Source: Streptomyces sp. NBC_01298 (lineage in GTDB: Bacteria; Actinomycetota; Actinomycetes; Streptomycetales; Streptomycetaceae). Taken from it: a stretch of 64,000 nucleotides of DNA. Under the pieces are notes generated by a model. The model had not been told where the DNA came from. It saw only the letters and a list, made by a program, of their open reading frames with translations, and did no database searches. Shown piece by piece: positions 41,669 through 50,909 of the stretch. The translations under genes and the position numbers were made by a program. Location of the stretch: assembly GCF_035978755.1 (NCBI RefSeq), contig NZ_CP108416.1, forward strand, positions 1 to 64,000, written 5' to 3'. The first letter of the stretch is position 1. Each line of letters begins with the position of its first letter.

Positions 41669-43381
41669 TCAGTCTTCCCGGCCCGCTTCCCGCCTCTCGG
41701 CGGGGACCTTGGCGGTCTCCAGTTGCTCGGGAATCGAGGCGTGCTCCTGGGAGCCGTGCCCGAAGTGCTCCAGCGCCTCCCGCATCTGCTCCCTCGTCGG
41801 CTTCGCGACCTGGCCGCCGTAGAGCCAGCGGCTGAGCTGGTAGCGCAGCGCCTCCTTGCGGCTCCGCGGGTTCGGCACGCCGTCCTGCTCCGCCACGGGA
41901 GCCTCCAGCGGCTTGTACTCCTCCCTGGAGAGCAGCGCGAACTCCCGTCCGCGGTCGAGGCGCTCGTGCACCTCGACGAACTCGCCGTGCGGCAGCCGCC
42001 GGATCTTTCCGGTCTCGCGGCCGTGCAGGAGCTTGTCGCGGTCGCGCAGCTGCAGCGCCAGACAGATGCGCCTGGTGACGATGTACGTCAGGGCCGGGAC
42101 GACGAAGACTCCGATGCGGACGGCCCACGTGATCGAGTTCAGGGACAGGTTGAAGCGCTCGGCCAGGATGTCGTTGGCGCCGCCGAAGAACAGCACCAGG
42201 TACAGAGCGACGAAGGCGATGGCGAACGAGGTCCGCGTGGGGTGGTCGCGCGGCCGGTCGAGGAGGTGATGCTCGCGCGTGTCCCCGGTGACCCAGGCCT
42301 CCAGGAACGGCCACAGCGCGATCACGGCCATCATCACCGTCGGCAGGATGACGGCCGGGAGCAGGACGCCCATGTTGACGGTGTAGCCGCCGGGGATGAC
42401 GAACTCCCAGGCCGGCATGGCGCGCAGCGCCCCTTCGAGGAAGCCCATGTACCAGTCGGGCTGTGAGCCCTGGGAGATCTGGTCCGGTCGGTAGGGGCCG
42501 AACACCCACACGGGGTTGATCTGGGCGATGCCCGCCATCAGCGCAAGCACTCCGGTGACCAGGAAGAAGAAGCCACCGGCCTTGGCCGTGTACTGCGGCA
42601 TCAGCGGCTGGCCGACCACGTTCTGCTCGGTGCGGCCCGGACCCCGGAACTGGGTGTGCTTGTGGTAGAAGACCAGGATCAGGTGGACCACGAGCAAGGC
42701 CGCGACGATCGCCGGGATCAGCAGGATGTGGATGCTGTAGAACCGGGGGATCACGTCGAAGCTCGGGAACTCGCCGCCGAACAGGAACAGCGTCAAGTAC
42801 GTGCCGACCACCGGAATGGCGAGCGTGACGCCCTCGGCGATGCGCAGGCCGGTACCGGAGAGCAGGTCGTCGGGGAGCGAGTACCCGACGAAGCCCTCCA
42901 GGGTGACCAGTACGAGCATGGTGAAGCCGATCAGCCAGTTGGCCTCGCGCGGCTTGCGGAACGATCCGGTGAGGAGGTGGCGCAGCGTGTGGATGCAGAG
43001 CGCGCCGATCATGACCAGGGCCGACCAGTGGTGCAGCTGCCGGATGAACAGGCCGCCGCGGATCTCGAAGCTGATCTTGAGCGTGGAGGCGTAGGCCTCT
43101 GACATCCTCACGCCCTGCATCGCTGTCTGCGGGCCGTCGTAGACGACTTCGCCCATGCTCGGGTTGAAGAACAGGGAGAGCCAGACGCCGGTGAGGAGCA
43201 GCATGATGAAGCTGTAGAGCGCTATCTCACCGAACATGAACGACCAGTGGTCGGGAAAGACCTTCCGGATCAGGAACCGGAAGCTGTAGGCACCAAGTCG
43301 CGAGTCCGCCCAGTCGGCCAGACGCTCACCCTTGGGCGCAGTGGTGCGCGTGTCCTGCGGTGCTGTGTCGGTCGTGCTCAT
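41669..43381 (-). CDS. qcrB: Solitary cytochrome b subunit of the bc1 complex (QcrB paralogue)
   Basis: A 570-residue actinobacterial-type cytochrome b. The haem ligands are present in two helices (RQLHHWSALVMIGALCIHTL and SIHILLIPAIVAALLVVHL). The Qo-site signature reads PDWY (QPDWYMGFLEG), the usual actinobacterial form of PEWY. The long hydrophilic C-terminal extension (about 420-570) is also typical. In the normal locus qcrB follows qcrC and qcrA; neither is here, and a terminator ends the transcript. A stand-alone second copy inside a quinone antibiotic cluster suggests a product-insensitive replacement subunit, that is, self-resistance. This is inference; the housekeeping copy is not in the window for comparison. 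Confidence 0.88.
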   Translation of the reverse strand: MSTTDTAPQDTRTTAPKGERLADWADSRLGAYSFRFLIRKVFPDHWSFMFGEIALYSFIMLLLTGVWLSLFFNPSMGEVVYDGPQTAMQGVRMSEAYASTLKISFEIRGGLFIRQLHHWSALVMIGALCIHTLRHLLTGSFRKPREANWLIGFTMLVLVTLEGFVGYSLPDDLLSGTGLRIAEGVTLAIPVVGTYLTLFLFGGEFPSFDVIPRFYSIHILLIPAIVAALLVVHLILVFYHKHTQFRGPGRTEQNVVGQPLMPQYTAKAGGFFFLVTGVLALMAGIAQINPVWVFGPYRPDQISQGSQPDWYMGFLEGALRAMPAWEFVIPGGYTVNMGVLLPAVILPTVMMAVIALWPFLEAWVTGDTREHHLLDRPRDHPTRTSFAIAFVALYLVLFFGGANDILAERFNLSLNSITWAVRIGVFVVPALTYIVTRRICLALQLRDRDKLLHGRETGKIRRLPHGEFVEVHERLDRGREFALLSREEYKPLEAPVAEQDGVPNPRSRKEALRYQLSRWLYGGQVAKPTREQMREALEHFGHGSQEHASIPEQLETAKVPAERREAGRED

Positions 43382-43790
43382 ACCCGCGCACCCTCCCCTC
43401 GCCGCTCGGCTGTCACGGGCGCGAACGGTCCGGCCTGTGAACGGCCGGCCGTGGAAGGGACCTGCCGCGGCGCAAGCCGGCCCGTGCCCTGGAGCGGTTT
43501 GAACGCTATCGACACGCGACGCGGCCGGCCAACCGCACTTGAGCCGAACCCCTGTCGTAACTGGACTGTTTCTCGAGCGAGTTGCGAGCCGTTCTGGACG
43601 ACGGCGATTCCACTCGGCCGCAACAGGCCTGATTTTCCAGCTGGGTTACTCGTGTTAGCCGACCACCGGGCAATGTGGTCAGGCCCTATACCGGCTAAAC
43701 GGTCCACTCTCGTCATACCCGAAGCGTAAGACCGGGCTCCGCCCGTCGCACGCCCGGGTACAACTTGCCGCCCGACAGGGTGACAGGTAC
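43382..43790. other. Intergenic region, no gene seen
   Basis: About 410 bases between leftward qcrB and the leftward monooxygenase. It should hold the qcrB promoter. I see no gene, repeat or clear -10/-35. Confidence 0.4.
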
Positions 43791-45338
43791 TCAGGGCCGC
43801 TGCCGGTCCCCGGCGGGCTCCGCGGTCGGCCACTGCGCCGACGAGCCCGTGGTCCGCAGCCGCGAGGCGCCGGTGGAGACCCCTATGGCGGGTGCTTCGA
43901 CCGGGATGGAGCGGCGCTTTCGCGCGTCCGGACCGTGGGTGGTACTGGGTACGGCCGGGGGGACCCGGCCGCGGCGGCCGCGGAGCGCGGCCATCAGCGC
44001 GCGGGGCCGCCGCTCCGCCGAGGACGGGGCCACCGCGTGGAGCCGTTCGAGCATCAGCGCCGCCGCGTGCCGGTCGGTGGTCGCGGCGGCCGCGAGTCGG
44101 GCCGCGTAGCTCCTGCCCATCCGGGCGCCCGGTCCGGCCGGCGCCCCCTGGTCGTCCGTGGCCGCGTGCAGGTTACGGGTGCTCAGTCGCCAGGCGGTGG
44201 CCAGCTGCCGGGCCAGGTCCCGGCGCAGCCGGTAGGTGATGCCGATGGTGGTGCCGTGGCTGGTCAGCATCCGGTCGAGGACGAGGGCGGACTGTACGGC
44301 GAGCGTCATTCCCTGGCCGTGGGCCGGGTCCAGCACGGCGAGGGCGTCGCCGATGACGAGGAACTGGTCGGGCCAGCGGCGCAGGCTCTCGTAGTGCCGC
44401 CAGCGGTTCTCGACGGGGCCGCTGCTGTAGACCGAGCCGAGCGGTGTGGCGGCGCCGATGACCTCGCGGAGCAGCGGGTGGCGCAGGACGCCCGCGGCGC
44501 GCAGCAGCTCCTGGTGGTCGGCGGGGGGTGCTTCACCACCGCTCGACGCCACCGACACCGACCAGCGGCCGCCTTCGACGGGGTTGAGCACGCCCTGGCG
44601 CGGGTTGCCGGGCGCGGCCATGAGTAACAAGCTCTTCCAGTCCGCGACATGGCCTATCGGCGGCGCGAACAGGGCGGTGGCACAGGAGGTCCGGGCGTCG
44701 GTGACGGTTTCCCCGGGCGTCTCGTAGCCGAGCTCGGCAAGCCAGCGAGGGGCTCGGGATCCGCGCCCGGAGGCGTCCACCACGAAGTCGGCGGATATCA
44801 GGTGTCGGGCGGCCCAGCCGCCCGGCGCCTTCCGGTCCTTCCGGCGTACCCAGACGCCGGTGACGGTGTCGTTGCGGCCGGGCTCCAGGGCGATGACCTC
44901 GTGCTCCTGAAGGAAGGTGACTTTCCGCTCGGCGCGCAGCCGTTCGCGAATCACAGCGTCGATCAGATCGCGGCTGGCGCTCAGCATCGACATGTCCGAG
45001 TCGAACCGGGGCAGCCAGCCGCCCGGGCCGAGCAGCAGGATGTCCCCGGGCAGGCGTACGCGTACCGCCCCGGCGGCGGTCAGGTCACGGCCGATGCCGG
45101 GGAACAGCTCCTCCAGGCCGTGGAGGGCGGCGGCCGTGAGGCTGTGCGTGTGCCGCGCCTGGGGCACGCCCCGGCGTCTTGCGGGTCCGCGCGGCACCCA
45201 GTCGCGCTCGATCACGGTGACCCGGTCCACAGAGTAGGCCAGGGCCCGCGCCGCCGTCAGTCCGGCCAGGCTCGCGCCGATCACCAGGGCGTGGCTTTGA
45301 CCGCTGTCCCCGTCGACAACACGTGCGTCCAGACTCAA
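43791..45338 (-). CDS. FAD-dependent monooxygenase (epoxidase-like)
   Basis: A 515-residue flavoprotein. The FAD fold LVIGASLAGLTAARALA lies at about residues 18-34, followed by the family pattern R-R-G-V-P-Q-x-x-H (ARRRGVPQARHTHSL) seen in bacterial squalene-epoxidase-like and polyether epoxidase enzymes. The second FAD contact is IGDALAVLDPAHGQGM near 327. The C-terminal 100 residues are Arg/Ala/Pro-rich and probably disordered. Starts at TTG with GGGAGGGG upstream. It may epoxidise or hydroxylate a prenyl chain or the naphthoquinone. It follows the CreD-like gene by 175 bases on the same strand. Confidence 0.78.
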   Translation of the reverse strand: MSLDARVVDGDSGQSHALVIGASLAGLTAARALAYSVDRVTVIERDWVPRGPARRRGVPQARHTHSLTAAALHGLEELFPGIGRDLTAAGAVRVRLPGDILLLGPGGWLPRFDSDMSMLSASRDLIDAVIRERLRAERKVTFLQEHEVIALEPGRNDTVTGVWVRRKDRKAPGGWAARHLISADFVVDASGRGSRAPRWLAELGYETPGETVTDARTSCATALFAPPIGHVADWKSLLLMAAPGNPRQGVLNPVEGGRWSVSVASSGGEAPPADHQELLRAAGVLRHPLLREVIGAATPLGSVYSSGPVENRWRHYESLRRWPDQFLVIGDALAVLDPAHGQGMTLAVQSALVLDRMLTSHGTTIGITYRLRRDLARQLATAWRLSTRNLHAATDDQGAPAGPGARMGRSYAARLAAAATTDRHAAALMLERLHAVAPSSAERRPRALMAALRGRRGRVPPAVPSTTHGPDARKRRSIPVEAPAIGVSTGASRLRTTGSSAQWPTAEPAGDRQRP

Positions 45339-45513
45339 CTCGGCTGCCCCTCCCGATCATCGTGATTGCATAATGCGGCCTGCGGCCGGGGCGTGGGGCG
45401 AGGTTCGGCCGGTCGAGGACGGGGTCTCGAAGAGACTTCGAGGCATTCGCGAGCATGGCTCGAGCGGATGTGGAGCGCAGGTGCGAAGCGGTGGGGCCCG
45501 CCCGCCGGCGCTG

Positions 45514-46953
45514 TCAGGACGCCGGACCGCGCGCCGGCCCCGGCGCGGCGAGCGCCCGGTCCACCAGAGGACCGGCGACGCCCGTGTAGCCGGCCGGGTC
45601 GAGCAGGGCCGCGGCCTGGTCCGGGCTCAGTATGCCGGCGAGTTCCGGCAGTTCGCCCAGTACGTCGGCCAGCGGCCGGCCGGACCCGGAGGCGAGGAGA
45701 GAGGCGCGGGTCAGCAGTTCCTTGGCGGCCGCCTTGCCCAGGTGCGGGGCAAGAACGGCCGAAACCCGCTCGGACACCAGCTGTCCGCCGGTCGCCTCGA
45801 GATTGGCGTGCATCCGCTCCACGTGGACGGTGAGCCCCCGCGCGAGTTCGAGGGCCGTGTGCGCGGCGCCACCGGTGAGGCGCAGGCATTCGCGCAGCGG
45901 CTGCCACTCGGCGTGCCACACCCCGGCGGAGCGCTCGTCCTCGGTCGACAGACACTGGACGAGTACGGTGGCCAGGGCGGGTACTTGCAGCGCCGCCGAG
46001 CGGATGAGGGTCGCGAGCACGGGGTTGCGCTTGTGCGGCATCGCCGACGAGGCCCCCCGCCCGTCGACCGCCGGCTCGGACACTTCGCCGACCTCGGTGC
46101 GGGCGAGCACCAGCACGTCAGCGGCGATCTTGCCGAGGGCCGCGGCGGTGTGGGCGAGGGCGGCCCCCAGGTCGGCGACTGGGGTGCGCAGGGCGTGCCA
46201 GGGCAGCACGGGGGCGGCCAGGCCCGTCTCGGCGGCGAAGGCGGCGCCGAGTTCGTCGAGTACGAGCGCGGGGTCGGCGCCCTCCCCCGCGTACTGCAGA
46301 TAGCCGGCCAGTGTTCCGGCCGCACCGCCGAGCGCCACGGGAAGCCCGCCGTGGGCGACCCGTTTGAGGCGCTCGGCGGAGTCCAGGGCCAGCTGACGCC
46401 AGCCCGCCGCCTTGAGGCCGAAGGTCGTGGGCACGGCGTGGAGGGCCAGGGTGCGCCCCGCCATCACCGTGTCCCGGTGCGCCGCCGCCAGGTCGCCCAG
46501 CGCGAGGGCCACGGCCCGCAGATCCGCGACGATCAGCCGCAGAGCGCGCGCCGCCACCAGCATCGCCCCGGTATCGAAGACGTCCTGGCTGGTCGAGCCG
46601 CGGTGCACGTACTCCGCGGCCTCCGGGGACTGCTTGGCGACCACCGTGGTGAGCGCCTTGACCAGACCCACGACAGGGTTCGCCGTCTCGCGTGCGGCGA
46701 GCGCGAGCTCCCGGACGTCGAGCAGCTCCGCGCGGGCGGCGGCCGTGATGGCTTCCGCCGCACGGGCGGGCACGGTGCCGCAGCGGGCCTGGGCGCGTGC
46801 CAGTCCCGCCTCGGCGTCGAGCATCGCCTGCAGCCAGGCGCCGTCGCTCACGGCGGCCTCGACGGGGGTACCCGCCCGGACCGGCGAGAGCAGCCCCACG
46901 TCCAGGTGGGCGAAGGACGCTCCCGGGTGCGGGGCCTTGTAGGAGGAGGTCAT
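45514..46953 (-). CDS. CreD-like nitrosuccinate lyase (aspartase/fumarase superfamily)
   Basis: A 479-residue lyase resembling 3-carboxy-cis,cis-muconate cycloisomerase. The superfamily signature is SSAMPHKRNP at about 302-311, and the first region HRGSTSQDVFDT (about 117-128) supplies substrate contacts. In the cremeomycin pathway CreD has this fold and splits nitrosuccinate into nitrite and fumarate. The gene starts 10 bases after the stop of a CreE-like flavoprotein gene, the usual CreE-CreD pairing, which favours this reading over beta-ketoadipate metabolism; no other protocatechuate genes are here. Nitrite would feed a diazotising ligase. Confidence 0.8.
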   Translation of the reverse strand: MTSSYKAPHPGASFAHLDVGLLSPVRAGTPVEAAVSDGAWLQAMLDAEAGLARAQARCGTVPARAAEAITAAARAELLDVRELALAARETANPVVGLVKALTTVVAKQSPEAAEYVHRGSTSQDVFDTGAMLVAARALRLIVADLRAVALALGDLAAAHRDTVMAGRTLALHAVPTTFGLKAAGWRQLALDSAERLKRVAHGGLPVALGGAAGTLAGYLQYAGEGADPALVLDELGAAFAAETGLAAPVLPWHALRTPVADLGAALAHTAAALGKIAADVLVLARTEVGEVSEPAVDGRGASSAMPHKRNPVLATLIRSAALQVPALATVLVQCLSTEDERSAGVWHAEWQPLRECLRLTGGAAHTALELARGLTVHVERMHANLEATGGQLVSERVSAVLAPHLGKAAAKELLTRASLLASGSGRPLADVLGELPELAGILSPDQAAALLDPAGYTGVAGPLVDRALAAPGPARGPAS

Positions 46954-46963
46954 GCGTCCGCCT

Positions 46964-49120
46964 TCACGCCGGGGCCACGACGGCCGCGGCCTCGACCCCG
47001 GTCCGGGAACCCCGCGCGGGTCCCGGAGGCAGCGGCACTCCGGACACCGCGAGGACCGCGGCCGCGATGGCGTCGGAGTCCTCGAGAGTGACCGATCCGA
47101 CGCCGGGCCTGATTCCCGCGGCAGTCACCCAGTGCACGGATTCGGTGGGCACTCCGTAGGCGAAGCGCCGCGGATGCGCCGCGCCCCGCGCGTCGATCAG
47201 GTGGTAGGGCCGCTCGGACACGTCGAGGCCGCCGGTCTCGTAGTCCGCGCCGTCCTCGCCGGGAATGCGGTACGGACGGCACTGTCCGGTACGCAGCAAC
47301 TGGCTCATCAGCGGGTCCGCCGTACAGCGGAGGTCGATCTCCGGCAGGCGGGCCTCGATGAGCACCGCGGCCCTCACGTGCACGTCCGGGATGACGCTCG
47401 AGGTGACGGTGAAGCAGGGACCTTGCGGATCGTGCGCGTCGGCGGTGACACGCATGCCGGGGCCGGTCACGTCGAGGATGCCCGCGTCCATGAGCGCGGC
47501 CATCTCCTCGATCCGGGACGCCGGAGGACCGATGGACAGATAGGCGTTGAGCGGTGTGTACCAGCGGTCGAGACCACCGCGGTGGGACTCGGCGGTCAGC
47601 CCCGCGTGGTCGATGGCAAGCCGCAGCTCGTTGCGCAGGTCCCGCAGGACGTCGAGCGCGGCCTTGACCGGCCCGCTGACGTTGCCCTGGCGCGCCAGCC
47701 GGACGTCCTCGTCCAGATGGCCGCGCAGCCAGGCGCGGAAGCCGGCCTGATCGTGGCACTCGGCATCGCCGTACGGGCGGGCCACGTTCTTCCAGTCCCA
47801 GCGCTCGGCCTCGGGGATCCCGGTCTCGTCGAGCAGCTCGTACTCGGCCCCGCCCGGCTCGGCGTGCAGATACCGATCGGTGAACTCGGCCGCTTTGGAG
47901 GGGAGTTCACCCCGCTCGGTGAGCAGAGCCGCGTAGTAGACCCCGCACACCTCCTTGGAGACCAGCGGCCACAGGTCGGAGACGAAGTCGATGGACCCCC
48001 GGTGGGCGTCGCGGGCGCGCAGCGCAGCGATGTACTCGGCGGTGAGGAGCTTGGGGTAGTAGCGGCCGTGGGCGCCCTTCTCGTTGTCACCGCGCGCCTG
48101 GTAGGGCACGCCGCGCCTCGATCCGGCGTACATGCGCGGTTCGGCGCCCGAGGGACGGTAGACCAGCTTGCCGTCGACCCGGGTGAAGACGCCGCCCCGT
48201 CCGAGGGTGAACAGGGCCATGTAGTCGAAGAAGTTGAGCCCGAGCCCGCGGAGCAGCACGTTCTGGCCGGGCCGGATGGCGGACAGGTCCACATCGGCCG
48301 GGTTGGCAGGGGCCACGTAGGTCAGCCCGAACCGTGCGGCGTAGTCCGTCAGCTCGCTTTCGACGGCGTTGAGCCGTACGGGCACATGCCCTTGCGCGAG
48401 GACGACCGCGGACAGCCCGGTCAGTCGTGTGCCGTCCTCGAGCACGACGGTCTGCGGCCGCGCGGGCCCAGAACCCCCGTCCTCGAGGGCGACGGCCCGT
48501 ACCGCGTGGGTGAGCACCGTCACATGCGTGGCGGCATACGCGAGGACCTGACGGAAAGCCCAGGTCAGATAGGAGCCGTACAGCGCTCGCGTGGGATAGG
48601 TGTCGGGGCCCAGACGGTGCGCCTCGGCGAGTATCTCCTCGTCGTAGTCACCATGCGCGACGCCCTCGAGCGCGCCCATGTCCAGGGCCTTGGCCCACTC
48701 GTGCAGGCTGGGCCCCTCCTCCAGCGGACCGTCGATCCGGACGCTGGCATCGGTATAGACCGTGACCTGGGAGGCCACGGTGTTCATCAGCAGGTGCCGG
48801 GACTGCGCAGGCCTCCACACGCGCCCCGAACCCGGCGGATCCGGATCGACGACGTGCACCGTCACTGCGTCCCAACGGGGCGACTTCCGCTCCTGTGCGC
48901 AGAGCCGCTCCAGTACGGAGAGCCCTCTGGGCCCCGCGCCCACGAGGCACACCTGCAAGTGCGCCCCCGTGCCGCCCCCGGAGAGCGGGGCGACTTCCGG
49001 GTCGACCGGATGGTCCGGGAGAACGTCGTCCCCCGGAAAATACTGAGCGGCCGCCGTCACGGGCGGCCCTGCGGTGAGTCCGGCGCCTACTGCGCGCTCG
49101 TCTCCGTGCATACCGTCCAC
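46964..49120 (-). CDS. CreE-like flavin monooxygenase (aspartate N-oxidation)
   Basis: A 718-residue FAD/NAD(P)-binding protein of the family that includes CreE, which oxidises the amine of L-aspartate to nitrosuccinate with NADPH and oxygen. After a variable N-terminus of about 55 residues comes LVGAGPRGLSVLERL, the hallmark of this family, followed by GSGRVWRPAQSRHLLMNT and a second fold region with LAQGHVPVRL and LRGLGLNFFDYMALF. A long C-terminal half has no other domain I recognise. The GTG at 49120 has AAGGAGG upstream; ATG 49111 is an alternative. Pairing with the CreD-like gene makes a two-gene nitrite cassette. Confidence 0.78.
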   Translation of the reverse strand: MDGMHGDERAVGAGLTAGPPVTAAAQYFPGDDVLPDHPVDPEVAPLSGGGTGAHLQVCLVGAGPRGLSVLERLCAQERKSPRWDAVTVHVVDPDPPGSGRVWRPAQSRHLLMNTVASQVTVYTDASVRIDGPLEEGPSLHEWAKALDMGALEGVAHGDYDEEILAEAHRLGPDTYPTRALYGSYLTWAFRQVLAYAATHVTVLTHAVRAVALEDGGSGPARPQTVVLEDGTRLTGLSAVVLAQGHVPVRLNAVESELTDYAARFGLTYVAPANPADVDLSAIRPGQNVLLRGLGLNFFDYMALFTLGRGGVFTRVDGKLVYRPSGAEPRMYAGSRRGVPYQARGDNEKGAHGRYYPKLLTAEYIAALRARDAHRGSIDFVSDLWPLVSKEVCGVYYAALLTERGELPSKAAEFTDRYLHAEPGGAEYELLDETGIPEAERWDWKNVARPYGDAECHDQAGFRAWLRGHLDEDVRLARQGNVSGPVKAALDVLRDLRNELRLAIDHAGLTAESHRGGLDRWYTPLNAYLSIGPPASRIEEMAALMDAGILDVTGPGMRVTADAHDPQGPCFTVTSSVIPDVHVRAAVLIEARLPEIDLRCTADPLMSQLLRTGQCRPYRIPGEDGADYETGGLDVSERPYHLIDARGAAHPRRFAYGVPTESVHWVTAAGIRPGVGSVTLEDSDAIAAAVLAVSGVPLPPGPARGSRTGVEAAAVVAPA

Positions 49121-49840
49121 AGCGCCTCCTTCCTTGGCTCACCGTGGGCGCAGGCGCTCAACCAAGGCTCGGGTCCTGGTGGAAGCCAGATGGAGAAGCG
49201 GGAGCGCCGCGCCGGCCGTCGACGACGGCGCGGCCGACGGCCGGACCACCGGCCACTCCCCCCGAAGGGACCGGGGCGCCGGTACAGCCGGACGCTGGCG
49301 AGGCTGTATCAGGACTCGACCAACCGTCGTTAGATTCAGCGTCAAGCGTATAGACGAGGAAATGCGCCGGTGCCGCCCGGCCGCGGGACCAGATTCCCGG
49401 CCGAAAACAGGTGGACAACGGAAGCAGCATTTCACAATATACCGGTCGCACGAAGGGAAGATATCCGGGCTTTGAATTTCCGCCACACCTCCTCACGTGG
49501 TGGATATTGACACACTGAGCCCAGCCGCAGAACCTTCCTGACGCACAGCCGGTAAAACTTCTGGACACCACGGGGAATTGGAACATAAATGACCACTGAA
49601 TCTACTGAAAGAACTAGCAAAAGCGTCTGCCTGGTCCGGTCTGACCGGTTTATCAGATTCTCCTGATCCAGCACACGCGACCGCAGTAGCGGAATCTTTC
49701 AGAAGTCTCTGACGGGGCCGAGGATCGCCACCCCCCACCAGCCCCAGAGGCCGCCAATCATGAATTAACTTCCGCAATCCAGTGGATGTATTTCATTCCA
49801 TGCGGATTGCGGGCACGAGTCATCTCATGAAGGAGATTCA
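49121..49840. other. Long gene-free divergent region, lower GC
   Basis: About 720 bases between the CreE-like gene (leftward) and the zinc-ribbon gene (rightward). From about 49590 to 49840 GC content drops well below the neighbours. I find no gene, tRNA or repeat. It holds both promoters and may mark a junction where the rightward block was joined to the cluster. Confidence 0.45.
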
Positions 49841-50467
49841 ATGAACGTTCGCCCGTGCTCCAGAAATCACACGAGGGAGACTCCCGCCGCCGGGGACTCG
49901 CTCCTGTGCGCCCCCTGCCTCCGGGAAGTGGAACGGAACCTCCGCGCGCTCCCCATCCTCCACCAGGAGTGCCTGTACCACGTATCACCCACGCCTCGGA
50001 GGACCAACCCGACGAAGGTCTCCGGCAGCCGCAATCGGGACCACCTGAACATTTCCGTCCTCGACGCCCGCCACAACAGCCTGGCCATTCTGGACTCCTG
50101 GGCCGGAACCATCACGGAGAAGCTCGGAAAGGTCTCCTCGGGCCGCTCCGCCCTCCAGTTCACTCGATTCCTCACCGAAAACATCGAGTGGATTTCCGCC
50201 CAGGATCTGGCCGCAGATTTCGCGGACGAGATCGCCACGATAACTGCCGAGTTGCGTCGCACGATTGACCCCGACCCGAACGACCTTCACGCGGTCATCA
50301 GGAAGTGCGTCGTGGATTCCTGCTCCGGGACGATAACTGCCACGCCTCAGACGGCCGGGCACGCGGGCAGAAGCCTTAAATGCACCTCGGGACACTCTTG
50401 GGAGATGCGCGAATGGCTCGGCCTTCGACAGCTCATGGAACGACAGCGAGAAAGGGTCAGCGCATGA
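49841..50467 (+). CDS. Hypothetical zinc-ribbon protein
   Basis: A 208-residue protein of unknown function. The N-terminus has C-S-R-N-H and LLCAPCLREVE, and the C-terminus (about 155-192) has Cys/His pairs in KCVVDSCSG and LKCTSGHSWE, so one or two zinc ribbons are likely. The middle (about 85-150) is predicted helical. AAGGAG lies well placed before the ATG. The next gene, a small helix-turn-helix protein, starts inside its stop codon (ATGA), so the two are translated together. Pairs like this occur on mobile actinomycete DNA; no integrase is here. Confidence 0.6.
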   Translation: MNVRPCSRNHTRETPAAGDSLLCAPCLREVERNLRALPILHQECLYHVSPTPRRTNPTKVSGSRNRDHLNISVLDARHNSLAILDSWAGTITEKLGKVSSGRSALQFTRFLTENIEWISAQDLAADFADEIATITAELRRTIDPDPNDLHAVIRKCVVDSCSGTITATPQTAGHAGRSLKCTSGHSWEMREWLGLRQLMERQRERVSA

Positions 50468-50646
50468 CCAGGCCCCCTCGCCACAGGCTCGTACCGACGA
50501 ATGTCGCAGCTTTGGCCGTAGGAGTTACCGAGGCGACCATCCGCAAATGGGTGAGTCGGGGAAAGATAACTCGCTATGGTGCGCCGGGCCGCTCCGAATT
50601 CGATATCGAGGAGCTCACGGCGATCGCCGTCCGCCGCCTCGGCTGA
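50464..50646 (+). CDS. Small excisionase/MerR-like helix-turn-helix protein
   Basis: A 60-residue DNA-binding protein. Almost all of it is one winged helix-turn-helix: TNVAALAVGVTEATIRKWVS, then RGKITRYGAPGRSEFDIEEL, typical of HTH_17 (AlpA/Xis-like) domains. The start overlaps the stop of the zinc-ribbon gene by four bases. It may regulate that pair or nearby genes. Confidence 0.65.
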   Translation: MTRPPRHRLVPTNVAALAVGVTEATIRKWVSRGKITRYGAPGRSEFDIEELTAIAVRRLG

Positions 50647-50909
50647 CCCGCGCGACCTCCTCCCGAACGGGGCGCGCGCGGGTGGCCGAAGCGCGGCCGG
50701 GAAGCGGACGGCCAGGTGCGGCTGGGGCGGAAGCACGGCATCCAGATCCTGCCGTCCGAGGCCGGCGGGGCGCACCCGGCACGAGCACACGCCCGAGTGG
50801 CCCGCTGGTTGGCTATCGTCCCCTGAGCGGATCGGCCCCCGGAACGGAACCAGGGGAGCGGGTTGGCCGGGCGAGCAGCGCCCGCCTGAACTTGGCGAGG
50901 AGTCGCAGG

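Noticed and set aside
41116..43381. A complete qcrCAB respiratory operon
   Set aside because: Only qcrB is present; the neighbours are a DUF3099-like gene and a monooxygenase, with a terminator between.
46952..49333. A rightward frame of 793 codons opposite the CreE-like gene
   Set aside because: Antisense artefact of GC bias; the leftward reading has a clear FAD-binding motif and a ribosome binding site.
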